Source: Allorhizobium sonneratiae (GTDB lineage: Bacteria > Pseudomonadota > Alphaproteobacteria > Rhizobiales > Rhizobiaceae). From it: 64,000 bases of DNA. The DNA lies in assembly GCF_023700755.1 (NCBI RefSeq), contig NZ_JAMKOJ010000012.1, positions 1 through 64,000 of the forward strand, in the 5' to 3' direction. Below are positions 54,628 through 63,999 of the stretch, piece after piece. The notes beneath the pieces are model-generated. The model was not told the DNA's origin. It worked only from the letters and a program-made list of their open reading frames with translations, and searched no databases. The position numbers and the translations under genes are program-made. Position 1 is the first letter of the stretch. Every line of letters begins with the position of its first letter.

Positions 54628-55809
54628 TTAAAGTGCTTCCAGGCACATGGCAACGCCCATGCCACCGCCGATGCAAAGAGTCGCCAGCCCCTTCTTGACG
54701 CCGCGGCGTTTCATTTCAAACAGAAGCGTGTTGAGGACACGCGCACCGGACGCGCCAACCGGATGACCGATAGCAATCGCGCCGCCATTGACATTGACGA
54801 TGGCGGGATCCCAGCCGAGATCCTTGTTGACGGCGCAGGCCTGCGCGGCAAAGGCTTCATTGGCCTCGACAAGATCGAGATCGTTGATCGACCAGCCCGC
54901 CTTTTCCAGCGCCTTGCGCGAAGCCGGGATCGGGCCCGTGCCCATGATCTTCGGATCGACACCCGCCGTCGCCCAGGAGGCGATACGAGCCAGCGGCTGA
55001 ATATTGCGGCGAACGGCTTCAGCTTCGCTCATCAGCAAAGCCGCGGCCGCACCGTCATTGATGCCGGAGGCATTGCCCGCCGTGACCGTGCCTTCCTTGT
55101 CGAAGGCGGGTTTCAGCTTGGCCATGCCGTCCATCGTCGCACCGGCGCGGATATATTCATCGGCATCAACCGTCACGTCGCCTTTGCGCCCGGCAATGAC
55201 GAAGGGAATGATTTCATCCTTGAACTTGCCAGCCGCCTGGGCGGCCTCTGCCTTGTTCTGCGAAGCGACGGCAAATGCATCCTGCTCCTCACGGGTCAAC
55301 TGCCACTGACGGGCAATATTTTCCGCAGTAACACCCATGTGATAGCCATAAAACGCATCCGTCAGGCCATCCTTGATCATGGTATCGATCATCTTCATGT
55401 CGCCCATTTTGACGCCAGCGCGCAGATGGGCGCAATGGGGCGCAAGCGACATGGATTCCTGCCCGCCAGCAACGACAATGGCGGCATCGCCGGTGACGAT
55501 CTGCTGCATGCCAAGCGCCACGGCCCTGAGGCCCGAGCCGCAAAGCTGGTTCATGCCCCAGGCGGTCTTTTCCTGCGGCACTCCAGCCTTCATCGCCGCC
55601 TGCCGGGCCGGATTCTGGCCCTGGCCTGCCGTGAGGATCTGGCCGAGGATCACCTCATCCACATCGGCGGCTTCAACATTGGCCCGTTCCAGAACGGCCT
55701 TGATAACAGCGGCGCCAAGATCATGCGCGGGAACGGTGGCAAACGCACCGTTGAACGATCCGACAGCGGTTCGAGCAGCGCTGGCGATAACGATGGATGG
55801 GGAACTCAT
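54628..55809 (-). CDS. phbA: Acetyl-CoA acetyltransferase (beta-ketothiolase) PhbA
   Basis: Condenses two acetyl-CoA to acetoacetyl-CoA for polyhydroxybutyrate. The 393-aa thiolase has the nucleophilic Cys in [15 protein letters not shown], the NEAFAAQA block, the [21 protein letters not shown] motif with the catalytic His and the second Cys in [22 protein letters not shown] precedes the ATG at 55809. It forms the phbA-phbB operon; the regulator PhaR is encoded divergently 388 bases away. The polymerase gene phbC is not in the window, as usual for rhizobia. Confidence 0.96.
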   Translation of the reverse strand: MSSPSIVIASAARTAVGSFNGAFATVPAHDLGAAVIKAVLERANVEAADVDEVILGQILTAGQGQNPARQAAMKAGVPQEKTAWGMNQLCGSGLRAVALGMQQIVTGDAAIVVAGGQESMSLAPHCAHLRAGVKMGDMKMIDTMIKDGLTDAFYGYHMGVTAENIARQWQLTREEQDAFAVASQNKAEAAQAAGKFKDEIIPFVIAGRKGDVTVDADEYIRAGATMDGMAKLKPAFDKEGTVTAGNASGINDGAAAALLMSEAEAVRRNIQPLARIASWATAGVDPKIMGTGPIPASRKALEKAGWSINDLDLVEANEAFAAQACAVNKDLGWDPAIVNVNGGAIAIGHPVGASGARVLNTLLFEMKRRGVKKGLATLCIGGGMGVAMCLEAL

Positions 55810-56197
55810 GGGATACCTCCTCGGGCCTTGTCTTTATACGCCGGAGACTGACAAAGCTTCCTGAAGAAGTCAAATGCCGTCGACGGGGGAATTCAGGCGG
55901 GAGTTGTATCGACAACCACTTTATCTTTCATCCCTCAAACAGCAGGGGGAAATACGATATTTGGGCCAGCACTTTATTTTTTTTGCGACGCCCTGCCTTC
56001 CCGCAAAAAGCGGGGCAGGGCTCACATAGCTGAAAATATATCTTCACTCATGGCCGCGGTCGGTATGCCCGACGCAGCCAAGCAAGCGGGCTCTGTCGCG
56101 GCGATGCACAAAGAGATTGTCACGCCGCGTCATTTGCGATTACACTCACATTCGGGAAGAGCAATAATAAAAACATGATCCGGGTCAGGAGACTGAA
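55810..56197. other. Divergent region between phbA and phaR
   Basis: No gene is seen in 388 bases. It contains a strong hairpin: GCCCTGCC (55990-55997) with GGCAGGGC (56014-56021), and inside it CCGC/GCGG around AAAAA, preceded by a run of T on the plus strand. No T-run follows on either strand, so it is not a clear terminator. The region probably holds the phbAB promoter and a PhaR site, which I could not pin down. Confidence 0.5.
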
Positions 56198-56770
56198 ATG
56201 GCTAAAGCCGAAGGCGAAATCGTCATCAAGAAATATGCCAACCGCCGCCTCTACAACACAGGAACCAGCACCTATGTGACGCTGGAGGATCTGGCGAAAA
56301 TGGTAAAGAAGGGCGAGGATTTCGTCGTTCAGGACGCCAAAAGCGGCGAAGACATCACCCATTCGGTGCTGACACAAATCATCTTTGAACAGGAAGCCAA
56401 GACGAGCAATACATTGCTGCCGATCTCCGTCCTGCGTCAGTTGATCGGCTTTTACGGCGATCAGATGCAGATGGTGGTGCCGAGCTTTCTCGAACATTCG
56501 ATGAAGTCCTTTGCCGAGCAGCAGAGCCAGATGCGCGAACAGATGACCCGCGCATTCGGAGAAACTCCCTTCGGCAAAAATCTTCAGGGGCCGATGCAGC
56601 TTATGGAGGAGCAGGTCAAGCGCAACACGGAAATGTTCCAGAAGGCCATGCAGATGTTTTCGCCCTTCAACGCCGCACAGGAGCAGCCTGCAAAGCGTAC
56701 GGAAGCCAAGGACATTGAAGAGCTGAAAGAACAGCTGCGCAATCTCCAGAGCAAACTCGACAAGCTTTAA
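56198..56770 (+). CDS. phaR: Polyhydroxyalkanoate synthesis repressor PhaR
   Basis: PhaR binds DNA and PHB granules and tunes phasin and carbon-storage genes (called AniA in S. meliloti). The 190-aa protein has the N-terminal PHB/PHA-accumulation DNA-binding domain (IKKYANRRLYNTGTSTYVTLEDLAKMVKKGEDFVVQDAKSGEDITHSVLTQII), the following PHB-binding segment (LLPISVLRQLIGFYGDQMQMVVPSFLEHSM) and a coiled-coil end (IEELKEQLRNLQSKLDKL). AGGAG lies nine bases before the ATG. Its stop TAA overlaps the stop of the convergent S4 gene at the palindrome TTAA. Confidence 0.95.
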   Translation: MAKAEGEIVIKKYANRRLYNTGTSTYVTLEDLAKMVKKGEDFVVQDAKSGEDITHSVLTQIIFEQEAKTSNTLLPISVLRQLIGFYGDQMQMVVPSFLEHSMKSFAEQQSQMREQMTRAFGETPFGKNLQGPMQLMEEQVKRNTEMFQKAMQMFSPFNAAQEQPAKRTEAKDIEELKEQLRNLQSKLDKL

Positions 56771-57165
56771 TCACTTTCAAAAAGCCGATCGATCTGGCGG
56801 CGTTCACGCTTGGTCGGTCGGCCCGAGCCGGGCTGACGTTGTGCCTGTTCAAAAGCCGTGAGCTTTTCCCGTTCGGCCTCAGGCGGTGACTGATCCTCAT
56901 AAAGAAGACGGGCTTCCTCATAAGGGCCTCGCCTCGTCCCGGTCAGTTTGACGATCAGCACCAGATCGCGATGGGCAAGGCTGATCTCCACCTTATCACC
57001 GCTGCGCACAGAAGCGCTCGGCTGGCGCGCAGGCTTGCCATTGATGCGGACAAGGCCTGCGGCAATCTGCTCCTGCGCCAGCGTGCGTGATTTGGAAATG
57101 CGAGCAAAAAACAGCCACTTGTCGATCCGTTGGACAAGATTTGTCTGTGGCTGTCTTTCGTCCAT
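56767..57165 (-). CDS. S4-domain RNA-binding protein (Hsp15-like)
   Basis: A 132-aa protein whose residues 11-80 form an S4 RNA-binding domain (QRIDKWLFFARISKSRTLAQEQIAAGLVRINGKPARQPSASVRSGDKVEI), like Hsp15, which rescues stalled 50S subunits. The C-terminal half is highly charged (EAREKL-, GRPTKRERRQIDRLFESD). It starts four bases after the stop of the SUV3-like helicase, so both are made from one message, hinting at a shared job in RNA or ribosome turnover. The role itself is inferred from the family. Confidence 0.9.
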   Translation of the reverse strand: MDERQPQTNLVQRIDKWLFFARISKSRTLAQEQIAAGLVRINGKPARQPSASVRSGDKVEISLAHRDLVLIVKLTGTRRGPYEEARLLYEDQSPPEAEREKLTAFEQAQRQPGSGRPTKRERRQIDRLFESD

Positions 57166-57169
57166 CGCG

Positions 57170-60100
57170 TTACTTCTTCATCTGCTCCTTCAGCGCAGCC
57201 AGCTTGGCGAAGGGGCTGTCCGGATCAATCGGCTTTTCCTTGCGCGGCGGCTTGGACTCGAAACGCTGCGGCTGATTGTTGTGCCGGTTGTCACGGTCCT
57301 TGCGCGGTCCACGCTCCTCCCGATCCCGTCCACCCTCACGTTGTGCATCACGGTCGCGCGGCTTGCCACGATGGCCATCCTCGCGACGGCGCTCGTCACG
57401 ATCCTTGGAACGATCACCACGATTGCCCTCAGGTCGGCTGTCGCTGCGCTGCTGGCCGCTCTGGTCGGCGCGTTGGCCGCCATGGCGACGCTCACCGGCA
57501 GGCCGTTCGCCCTGTGCCCTGTCACCATGCTGACGGCCCTGGCGCGGATTTTCATTACGTCCGCCCGGACGCCACAACAGAACCGGCTTGACCTCAACCG
57601 GCTGGGCTTCAGCCAGAAGCTCGGTCGCGGCAAGAGCGGACTGATCCGCATGGCTCTCTCCGTTCAGAGCGGGAGTATCACTGACGGCAGAATCTGCCTC
57701 GATCTGTTCTGCAGCAGGCCGGTCAGCGGCTTCCTTCTCTTCAGCAGTCGCGTCATCCGAAAGCCTGTCTTCGGCATCCTTGTCAGCCGTATCAGCAGTG
57801 CCGACCGGCGTTTCGGCTTGATGATCTCCAGCCGGAGCCGGTTGTGCGGCAGGCTGATCACTCTTGTCCTGTGCCGCCAGGAAAGCCTGTGCCTCTTCCG
57901 CCTTCACCGCATCGGCCCGATAGCCGAGACCCTTGAGGATTTCCTCCATATCATCCGGCGTTGCGCCGAGAATGGACAGCATGGCCGTCGTCGTGGTGAA
58001 GCGGCGGCCATCATAGGCGCCTTCAGGACGCGGCGTGGTGCCCGGCTTCCACTGGGTCAGCGGACGAATGATATCGGCCAGACGCTCGAGAATGTCGATG
58101 CGCACGGCGCGCTTGCCAAGGAAACGGAAACCGGCCAGCTTGTAGAACATCCGCTCGAAAGCCGGATCGGTGACCACCGAGGTGCGACCTGCCGCCAGGA
58201 TCGGGATCAGATCGCCGTAGCCAGTCTTGTCCATGCCGTCATTTTTCAGCGCCCAGAGGAGCGTGATCAGTTCAGCCGGAGCAGGTTTCAGCAGGGCAGG
58301 CATGAAAATATGGTAAGCACCGAAACGCACCCCATAGCGCCGCATCGAGGCGCGGGCATCCTGATCAAGCGTTTTTACATCCTCGGCGACATCACGGCGG
58401 AAGAGAACGCCAAGATTTTCAACAAGCTGGAAAGCCAGCCCCTTGGCCATGCCCTGCAGATCTTCGGCGCGGGAAAGATCGTCCAGCGGCTTCAGAACGG
58501 TGGAAATATGATGATTGACGTAACGCTCGATGCGGGCGACGACGTGGTCACGGGCATTGCTGCTCAGCTGTTCGTCCGCCAAAAGAATGACGCGCGGATG
58601 CAGGATATGATCAGCACCCACAAGCTTTGCCACCGGATCGCCCAGCCAGCGCAGCGTGCCATCCGAGCCCAGCGCCAGATCGCCATTGCCGGAGGCGTGC
58701 AACCTTGCCGCGCGAGCTTCGAATTCAAGACCCAGCGCCTTGTGCGCCGCCGCTTCCACGGCCTTGGCATCCGGCCCTTCCGCGCCGGAAATCGGCGTAA
58801 ACCGGAATCCGGTAAGTTGGCCCACATGATGTCCTTCGACGAAGACATCACCGTTCACACTGATTTCAGCTTCCAGCATCGCATTCTCTCTCAAGCGCTT
58901 CATGAGCACAGATGTCCTGCGATCAACAAAGCGTTTCGTCAACCTATCATGTAACGCATCGGACAATCGATCCTCGATTTCCCGCGTCTTTTCTTGCCAG
59001 TGTGTCGGATCGGCAAGCCAGCCTGGCCGGTTCGATACATAGGTCCAAGTTCGGATTTGCGCAATGCGCGCGGAGAGTGTGTCGATCTCTCCGTCCGTTC
59101 TGTCAGCCCGCCGTACCTGTTCGGCCATGAAATTTTCGTTCACCGTACCGTATCGTACGAGGTCGGAATAGAGGCTCAGGATCAGATCGGCATGTTGCGC
59201 CGGGGTTATCCGCCGATAATCGGGCAGAGCGCAGGCATCCCACAACAGTGAAACCCGTTCCGGACGGCTGGCAAGATCCTGAACTTCCGGATAACGCGCC
59301 AATGCTTCCAGCGCCTGCTGGTCGATGGCGGGCAGGGCGCGCACCAGCCCTGGAACCCGCGGGCCGGCATCAAGACTGCGCAAGAGCGCGGCAATCGAGG
59401 AAAAATCGAAGGTGGCAGTGCGCCATTGCAGCACCTTGAGAGGATCGAACTGATGGGTTTCGAGCCGCTCGACCAGCTCGGCATCGAAGGGATCGACCCG
59501 GCCTGTGACACCGAATGTGCCGTCTTTCAGATGACGACCGGCGCGACCGGCAATCTGGCCCAGTTCGCCGGGATTGAGATTGCGGAACTGATATCCGTCG
59601 AATTTGCGGTCCTGGGCAAAGGCGACGTGATCGACATCGAGATTAAGCCCCATGCCGATGGCGTCGGTAGCGACCAGATATTCAACATCGCCGGACTGAT
59701 AGAGCCCGACCTGAGCATTGCGCGTGCGGGGGCTGAGCGCCCCGAGCACAACCGCTGCGCCGCCACGCTGGCGCCGGATCAGTTCGGCAATGGCGTAAAC
59801 CTCATCGGCGGAAAAGGCGACGATAGCGGAGCGCTGCGGCAGGCGGGTGATCTTCTTCTCACCGGCATAAAAAAGCTGCGACAGGCGCGGTCGCTCCACC
59901 ACCGTAATACCGGGTAGGAGCTGTTGCAGGATCGGCTTCATCGTTGCCGAACCGAGCAGCAGCGTTTCCTCCCGCCCGCGCAGATGCAGCAATCGGTCCG
60001 TGAAAATATGGCCACGCTCCAGATCGCCAGCAAGCTGGATCTCGTCGATGGCAACAAACGCCGCCTTGGTCTCGCGCGGCATGGCCTCGACAGTGCAGAC

Positions 60101-60328
60101 GAAATAGCGGGCATTGGGGGGAGAGATCTTTTCCTCACCCGTCACCAGCGCGACATGGGAAGCCCCCACACGCTCGACAAGCCGCGTATAAACTTCGCGC
60201 GCCAGCAGCCTGAGCGGCAGGCCGATCATGCCGGAGCCATGGGCAATCATCCGCTCGATAGCGTAATGGGTCTTGCCGGTATTGGTCGGCCCCAGCACGG
60301 CAACCACGCTGCGACCGCTCAGGATCAT
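57170..60328 (-). CDS. SUV3-like DEAD/H-box RNA helicase with long charged tail
   Basis: A 1052-aa superfamily 2 helicase related to mitochondrial SUV3, known from alphaproteobacteria. Motifs: Walker A VLGPTNTGKTHYAIERM, the DEIQLA (DEVQ-type) motif II, LLLGSATMKP (motif III), ATDAIGMGLNLDVDHVAFAQ and QIAGRAGRHLKDGTFG (motifs V and VI). The middle holds helical SUV3-type regions. From about residue 815 to the end the tail is of low complexity, first Ala/Glu/Asp-rich, then Arg/Asp/Gly-rich (repeats of GDR, DRDE, GGRDRE), then a short Pro/Lys-rich end, suited to RNA or partner binding. ATG 60328 is chosen because the family begins MILSGR-VLGPTNTGKT; no good ribosome site is seen. It probably unwinds RNA for the degradosome. 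Confidence 0.9.
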   Translation of the reverse strand: MILSGRSVVAVLGPTNTGKTHYAIERMIAHGSGMIGLPLRLLAREVYTRLVERVGASHVALVTGEEKISPPNARYFVCTVEAMPRETKAAFVAIDEIQLAGDLERGHIFTDRLLHLRGREETLLLGSATMKPILQQLLPGITVVERPRLSQLFYAGEKKITRLPQRSAIVAFSADEVYAIAELIRRQRGGAAVVLGALSPRTRNAQVGLYQSGDVEYLVATDAIGMGLNLDVDHVAFAQDRKFDGYQFRNLNPGELGQIAGRAGRHLKDGTFGVTGRVDPFDAELVERLETHQFDPLKVLQWRTATFDFSSIAALLRSLDAGPRVPGLVRALPAIDQQALEALARYPEVQDLASRPERVSLLWDACALPDYRRITPAQHADLILSLYSDLVRYGTVNENFMAEQVRRADRTDGEIDTLSARIAQIRTWTYVSNRPGWLADPTHWQEKTREIEDRLSDALHDRLTKRFVDRRTSVLMKRLRENAMLEAEISVNGDVFVEGHHVGQLTGFRFTPISGAEGPDAKAVEAAAHKALGLEFEARAARLHASGNGDLALGSDGTLRWLGDPVAKLVGADHILHPRVILLADEQLSSNARDHVVARIERYVNHHISTVLKPLDDLSRAEDLQGMAKGLAFQLVENLGVLFRRDVAEDVKTLDQDARASMRRYGVRFGAYHIFMPALLKPAPAELITLLWALKNDGMDKTGYGDLIPILAAGRTSVVTDPAFERMFYKLAGFRFLGKRAVRIDILERLADIIRPLTQWKPGTTPRPEGAYDGRRFTTTTAMLSILGATPDDMEEILKGLGYRADAVKAEEAQAFLAAQDKSDQPAAQPAPAGDHQAETPVGTADTADKDAEDRLSDDATAEEKEAADRPAAEQIEADSAVSDTPALNGESHADQSALAATELLAEAQPVEVKPVLLWRPGGRNENPRQGRQHGDRAQGERPAGERRHGGQRADQSGQQRSDSRPEGNRGDRSKDRDERRREDGHRGKPRDRDAQREGGRDREERGPRKDRDNRHNNQPQRFESKPPRKEKPIDPDSPFAKLAALKEQMKK

Positions 60329-60652
60329 GGCTTGCGACGTCAATTCAACGCTCCGGACTGCAGATTGGAGAAGAAGACACCAGACCGTGACGTCGTCCTG
60401 CCCCGCAATGTCTGGCGAAACGACCGGAGCCGCCCGCCTTCCGAAGCACACATGACGATGCAATGCGCCAAAGGCAAGGAGAGAATTGCATCAAGGCGGT
60501 TTTTGTCTTCTTGTTGTGCCCGAGACGGCCCACAACCGGGCTCGGACGGCACAAAACATCATCCCAGGGGGCCGGAAAAGGGAAAGAACGAATCAGAGAC
60601 GAATCACTGACTCCATCTGATTCAGTCTTTGTTCCGTTGCTGATCCGGGTGT

Positions 60653-61285
60653 TTACATCGATAGCAGCATCTTGATCCCAGCCACCGCAAACAGGCTGGC
60701 CATCACCCCATCGATCCAGCGACGGGCGGCACGATAGACCCGATAGGCACGCTCGGTTGAGAACAGCACAGCATAGCCGTTCAGGATGATAAAGCCCGTG
60801 ATCAGGCAGGCCGTGACGATACGTGTAAGATCAAAGACCGAAGCCTCAGGCGGCAGACCCAGCGTGATGACCGACAACCAGGCAAAGACTGCCTTGGGAT
60901 TGGTCAGGTGGATAAGAAAGCCACGGACAAAGATTTTGGACATGGCCTGTACTGGAATGGGTGCACTGCTCCGAAGATCTACGGGGCGGGCCTGAACCAC
61001 GGACCGGCCGGAACGGAACGCCAGATAGAGAAGATAAAACCCGCCAGCGACTTTCAACAAGGACAGGATTTCGCCATAACGGCCAAGCAGGGCGGCAAGA
61101 CCGAAGGAAGCGGCCATGGCCCAGAAAAACGAACCGCAATAGACCCCAAAGGACAGAAAAAGCCCGGCCCGCCGCCCCTGTGACACCGCTGTCGAGATAA
61201 TGGCAAGGATAGCCGGACCGGGGCTGAGCACAGCCACGCAATAAACCGCGTAAGCTGAGAAAAAATGTGACATTGCCACGCTCAT
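60653..61285 (-). CDS. LysE/RhtB-family amino-acid exporter
   Basis: A 210-aa inner-membrane protein with six predicted helices and the LysE signature near the start (YAVYCVAVLSPGPAILAIISTAVSQGRRAGLFLSFGV), AGGFYLLYLAFRSGRS and FVRGFLIHLTNPKAVFAWLSVI. Family members export basic or neutral amino acids or homoserine lactones. GGAG lies ten bases before the ATG at 61285; ATG 61273 is also possible. No LysR-type regulator adjoins it. The 324-base gap to the helicase start and the 273 bases before the next plus-strand gene show no further gene. Confidence 0.92.
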   Translation of the reverse strand: MSVAMSHFFSAYAVYCVAVLSPGPAILAIISTAVSQGRRAGLFLSFGVYCGSFFWAMAASFGLAALLGRYGEILSLLKVAGGFYLLYLAFRSGRSVVQARPVDLRSSAPIPVQAMSKIFVRGFLIHLTNPKAVFAWLSVITLGLPPEASVFDLTRIVTACLITGFIILNGYAVLFSTERAYRVYRAARRWIDGVMASLFAVAGIKMLLSM

Positions 61286-61558
61286 TGATCATCACTCCAG
61301 CAGGACATCGTGAGCATATCGGCCAAACTTGTGCTGATGTACCAATGAAAAAAACTGATCATTTAGATATAGAATAAACTATATATAATACCTCGTCACC
61401 GATCTTTGCCTTCGATGGGAACCCGGAGCTGCATTGCGGCATTAAAAGGAGCAACCACGCAGACCACCGGCATTATTGCGTGATGTCATCAGACAAGGCT
61501 GTGTCATCGTCTCACCGCATCCGTTGTTTGCCGGTCACCATCCGTCAAGGATCGTCCC

Positions 61559-62521
61559 ATGTTGAACAGCCCCAATCCCGAATGGATCAGCACCGGCAAT
61601 GGGCCAGCCTGCGTTATGTTGCATGGCATGGCCATGGCTCCGTCTTTCTGGCAGGCTTATACGCCCGCTACGTTGCGCAAAGGAAAAGTGGCGGCCTATC
61701 CCTTGCCCGGGCATCATCCCTGGCGGCTGAATGAAGCGGACCCCCATTTTGACGAGGACACAGCAGTCAATGCTCTGTCGCAGGCGATCGAGCGGGATTT
61801 CCCCGGTCAGCAGGTCACTGTCGTCGGTCATTCCACAGGAGGACTATTCGCCTTGATGCTGGCCATTCATCGGCCTGATCTGGTCAGGCGTATCGTACTG
61901 ATGGGGGCCTTCGGCTGTGGCGAGCTGATCAGCAGACGACATCTGGCCGGCCGTCTTATCGGTCTGCCGCTGATTGGCGCATTGATGTTCCGCTACGCCT
62001 TCCGTCGATGGATTTCCTCGACGATACATTTCCGCCATGGCTCTCTGGATTGCGTTTATGATAAATCCTGCCCCTGGGAGACAGAGGAGAGCCTGCAAGC
62101 CATCGAAGCGGTGCGAACGGCGCTTCTGGCATCCAATCCACTGGATATCGAGGCCATGGTCCGCTTCATCACCACCACATCCGTTATGGACCGCCTGAAC
62201 CGTATCGAGGCTCCGGTCCTCAATCTGATCGGCATGCGGGATGCTGTGGTGCCGGCCAGTCATCAGCTTGCCCTATCGCGGCGACTGCGATTTTGCCAGA
62301 CCGTGGTTTTGCGCCGCTGTGGTCATCTGCCGATGGTCGAGGCGCATGATCGTGTCACTCAATTGCTGGAGATGTTCCAGAATGATGTGCCAATACGGCA
62401 AGTATTGAAAAAAGAACGGCAAGAAAATCGGGAGCGCGGAACAAATTTCGCGTCTGTTCATTATGATCCCGTGTCACAAAACAGTGAAACATCTTTGATT
62501 TCAACACAGGCGCAGGCCTGA
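61559..62521 (+). CDS. Alpha/beta-fold hydrolase
   Basis: A 320-aa alpha/beta hydrolase. Visible are the oxyanion-hole region VMLHGMAMAPSFWQAY, the nucleophile elbow VVGHSTGGLFAL with the catalytic Ser, the acid in LNLIGMRDAVVPASHQ and the His in VVLRRCGHLPMVEAHDRV. The substrate is unknown; the pattern fits small esterases and C-C hydrolases. The last ~45 residues are hydrophilic and not part of the fold. No signal peptide is seen. An AAGGAT lies about nine bases before the ATG. Confidence 0.88.
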   Translation: MLNSPNPEWISTGNGPACVMLHGMAMAPSFWQAYTPATLRKGKVAAYPLPGHHPWRLNEADPHFDEDTAVNALSQAIERDFPGQQVTVVGHSTGGLFALMLAIHRPDLVRRIVLMGAFGCGELISRRHLAGRLIGLPLIGALMFRYAFRRWISSTIHFRHGSLDCVYDKSCPWETEESLQAIEAVRTALLASNPLDIEAMVRFITTTSVMDRLNRIEAPVLNLIGMRDAVVPASHQLALSRRLRFCQTVVLRRCGHLPMVEAHDRVTQLLEMFQNDVPIRQVLKKERQENRERGTNFASVHYDPVSQNSETSLISTQAQA

Positions 62522-62605
62522 CGACAACGACGGCATCGGTGTTTCGACAGATCCGCCGCTGGCCTGCCTGTTGCCTCTTGACTGTGGGAAAGGGAGGACA
62601 ACGCC

Positions 62606-62761
62606 ATGCTCGGCACCATACTGATCGTCATTCTTATTTTGATGCTGCTGGGCGCTTTGCCAAACTGGGGCTACAGCCGCAGCTGGGGATACGGACCCTC
62701 CGGTGGTCTGGGGCTGGTCCTGGTGATCATCATCATTCTCTTGCTGATGGGCCGGATCTGA
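62606..62761 (+). CDS. DUF3309-family small membrane protein
   Basis: A 51-aa hydrophobic protein with two membrane segments (MLGTILIVILILMLLGALPNW and LGLVLVIIIILLLMGRI) joined by a short loop rich in Trp, Tyr, Ser and Gly (GYSRSWGYGPSGG). This layout, with the NWG/W-YGPSGG loop, is that of DUF3309, small inner-membrane proteins of unknown function common in proteobacteria. AGGGAGG lies about eight bases before the ATG, a very good ribosome site. It is followed after 85 bases by another small envelope protein on the same strand. Confidence 0.88.
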   Translation: MLGTILIVILILMLLGALPNWGYSRSWGYGPSGGLGLVLVIIIILLLMGRI

Positions 62762-62846
62762 GCCGCTTTCATCATTGCATCGGATCCCATCCACCCGGTT
62801 CCAGATGAGCGGTCCGATGATGTCAAACGGGAAAAGGAGCATTGAT

Positions 62847-63104
62847 ATGAAAAAAATCATCCTCGTGGCGGGCTTGATCCTACCGATGATCGCATCCTGC
62901 ACACCGACAGAACGAGGTGCGTCGATTGGTGCGGCCTCAGGCGCGGTGATCGGCGGCGTTGCCAGCAATTCGTGGGGCGGTGCTGCAATCGGCGCTGTTG
63001 GAGGCGGGATTGTCGGTGCCCTCATCGGCAAATCGACCGAACATCCGGGCTACTGCATCTATCGTGACCGTCACGGCCGCCGCTACGAGGCGCGTTGCCG
63101 GTAA
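62847..63104 (+). CDS. Small glycine-zipper lipoprotein
   Basis: An 85-aa lipoprotein. The signal peptide MKKIILVAGLILPMIASC ends in a lipobox with the acylated Cys; a glycine zipper follows (GASIGAASGAVIGGVASNSWGGAAIGAVGGGIVGALIG), and the end is basic with two Cys (GYCIYRDRHGRRYEARCR). It resembles short members of the 17-kDa surface-antigen/YMGG group. AAAGGAGC precedes the ATG at 62847. Function unknown; it most likely sits in the outer membrane. A stem-loop after the stop separates it from the convergent transglycosylase gene. Confidence 0.87.
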   Translation: MKKIILVAGLILPMIASCTPTERGASIGAASGAVIGGVASNSWGGAAIGAVGGGIVGALIGKSTEHPGYCIYRDRHGRRYEARCR

Positions 63105-63123
63105 TCAGAGCACTGCACTCTGA

Positions 63124-63155
63124 AGCCTCATGCGTTTTTTCAAGCGCATGAGGCT
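63124..63155. terminator. Hairpin between the convergent lipoprotein and transglycosylase genes
   Basis: AGCCTCATGCG (63124-63134) pairs perfectly with CGCATGAGGCT (63145-63155); the loop contains TTTTTT. The sequence after the stem is only weakly T-rich on either strand. Confidence 0.6.
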
Positions 63156-63174
63156 ATCCTTTCAGGCTATGTCT

Positions 63175-63999
63175 TCAAGGCGCATCAATCTTCGCGCCAA
63201 TATAGGCAATGGCCTGTTCATAAACGGTGGCGGCATTCCATCCGGCAATGGCGGCGAAATTTGGCTGGCCCTGCTGATACCCCTGACCGGCAATCCAGCC
63301 ATGACCTTTGAGAAAATTAGCCGTGGAGGCCAGTGCATCGGCCCGTGAGCCGATGAGATCGACACGCCCGTCACCGTCGCCATCCACGCCGTACAGCACG
63401 ACATTCTTCGGCAGAAACTGCGTCTGGCCGATTTCGCCATGGGCGGCGCCATGGGCATTCACGCTGAGAGAGCCGTTCGCCACAAGCTTCAAAGCTGCAT
63501 AGAGCTGATCGGTGAAGTAATCGCTGCGGCGGCAATCAAAGGCCAGCGTGGTGACGGCAGACAGCGTATGTTCATGGCCCATATAGCTGCCAAAGCCGGT
63601 TTCCATGCCCCAGATGGCAATCAAAGGTCCCGCCGGCACGCCATAACGATGTTCGATAGAGCGAAACAGCGCTGCATTCGCCCGTTTCATCGCTCGTCCA
63701 CGGGTGATGATCGACTGACCACCGCGCTTTTGCATGAAGGCGTCAAAGGACAGTTTGAAGCTTTTCTGCCCACGGTCGGCCCGGATGGTCGGCAGATTGT
63801 AATGCACATCAGCAAAGGCCCGGTCCAGCACCGACTGGCTCACACCCCGCGCGCGCGCCTCCACCTTGAAAGCCTGAACCCAGCGGTCGAAACCGGCAGA
63901 TGTATTGCCGCAGACCGGCGCAGCGATGGCAAGACCGCCCGCTGCTGCCCATGTGGTCAAGGTCAAAAAGGCTACAGTGGAAAATCGCTTCAATGCCAT
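63175..63999 (-). CDS. Lytic murein transglycosylase (MltB/SLT_2 family)
   Basis: A 274-aa periplasmic enzyme that cleaves peptidoglycan glycan strands to 1,6-anhydro products. It has a signal peptide (RFSTVAFLTLTTWAAAGGLAIA with cut near APVCG), then the SLT_2 domain: GFDRWVQAFKVEARARGVSQSVLDRAF, GVPAGPLIAIWGMETGFGSYMG with the catalytic Glu in the WGMETGFG motif, and GEIGQTQFLPKNVVLYGVDGDGDGRVDL. No lipobox, so it is a soluble form. The start ATG at 63999 lies at the very edge of the window, so a longer N-terminus upstream cannot be ruled out. Confidence 0.93.
   Translation of the reverse strand: MALKRFSTVAFLTLTTWAAAGGLAIAAPVCGNTSAGFDRWVQAFKVEARARGVSQSVLDRAFADVHYNLPTIRADRGQKSFKLSFDAFMQKRGGQSIITRGRAMKRANAALFRSIEHRYGVPAGPLIAIWGMETGFGSYMGHEHTLSAVTTLAFDCRRSDYFTDQLYAALKLVANGSLSVNAHGAAHGEIGQTQFLPKNVVLYGVDGDGDGRVDLIGSRADALASTANFLKGHGWIAGQGYQQGQPNFAAIAGWNAATVYEQAIAYIGAKIDAP

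Noticed and set aside
53932..55851. 639-codon plus-strand frame opposite phbB and phbA
   Set aside because: It spans two well-supported minus-strand genes and their intergenic gap; no recognisable motifs.
56948..58954. 668-codon open frame opposite the SUV3-like helicase
   Set aside because: It is the complement of a solid helicase gene with all motifs; long antisense frames are common in GC-rich genes, and the protein has no domain pattern or ribosome site.
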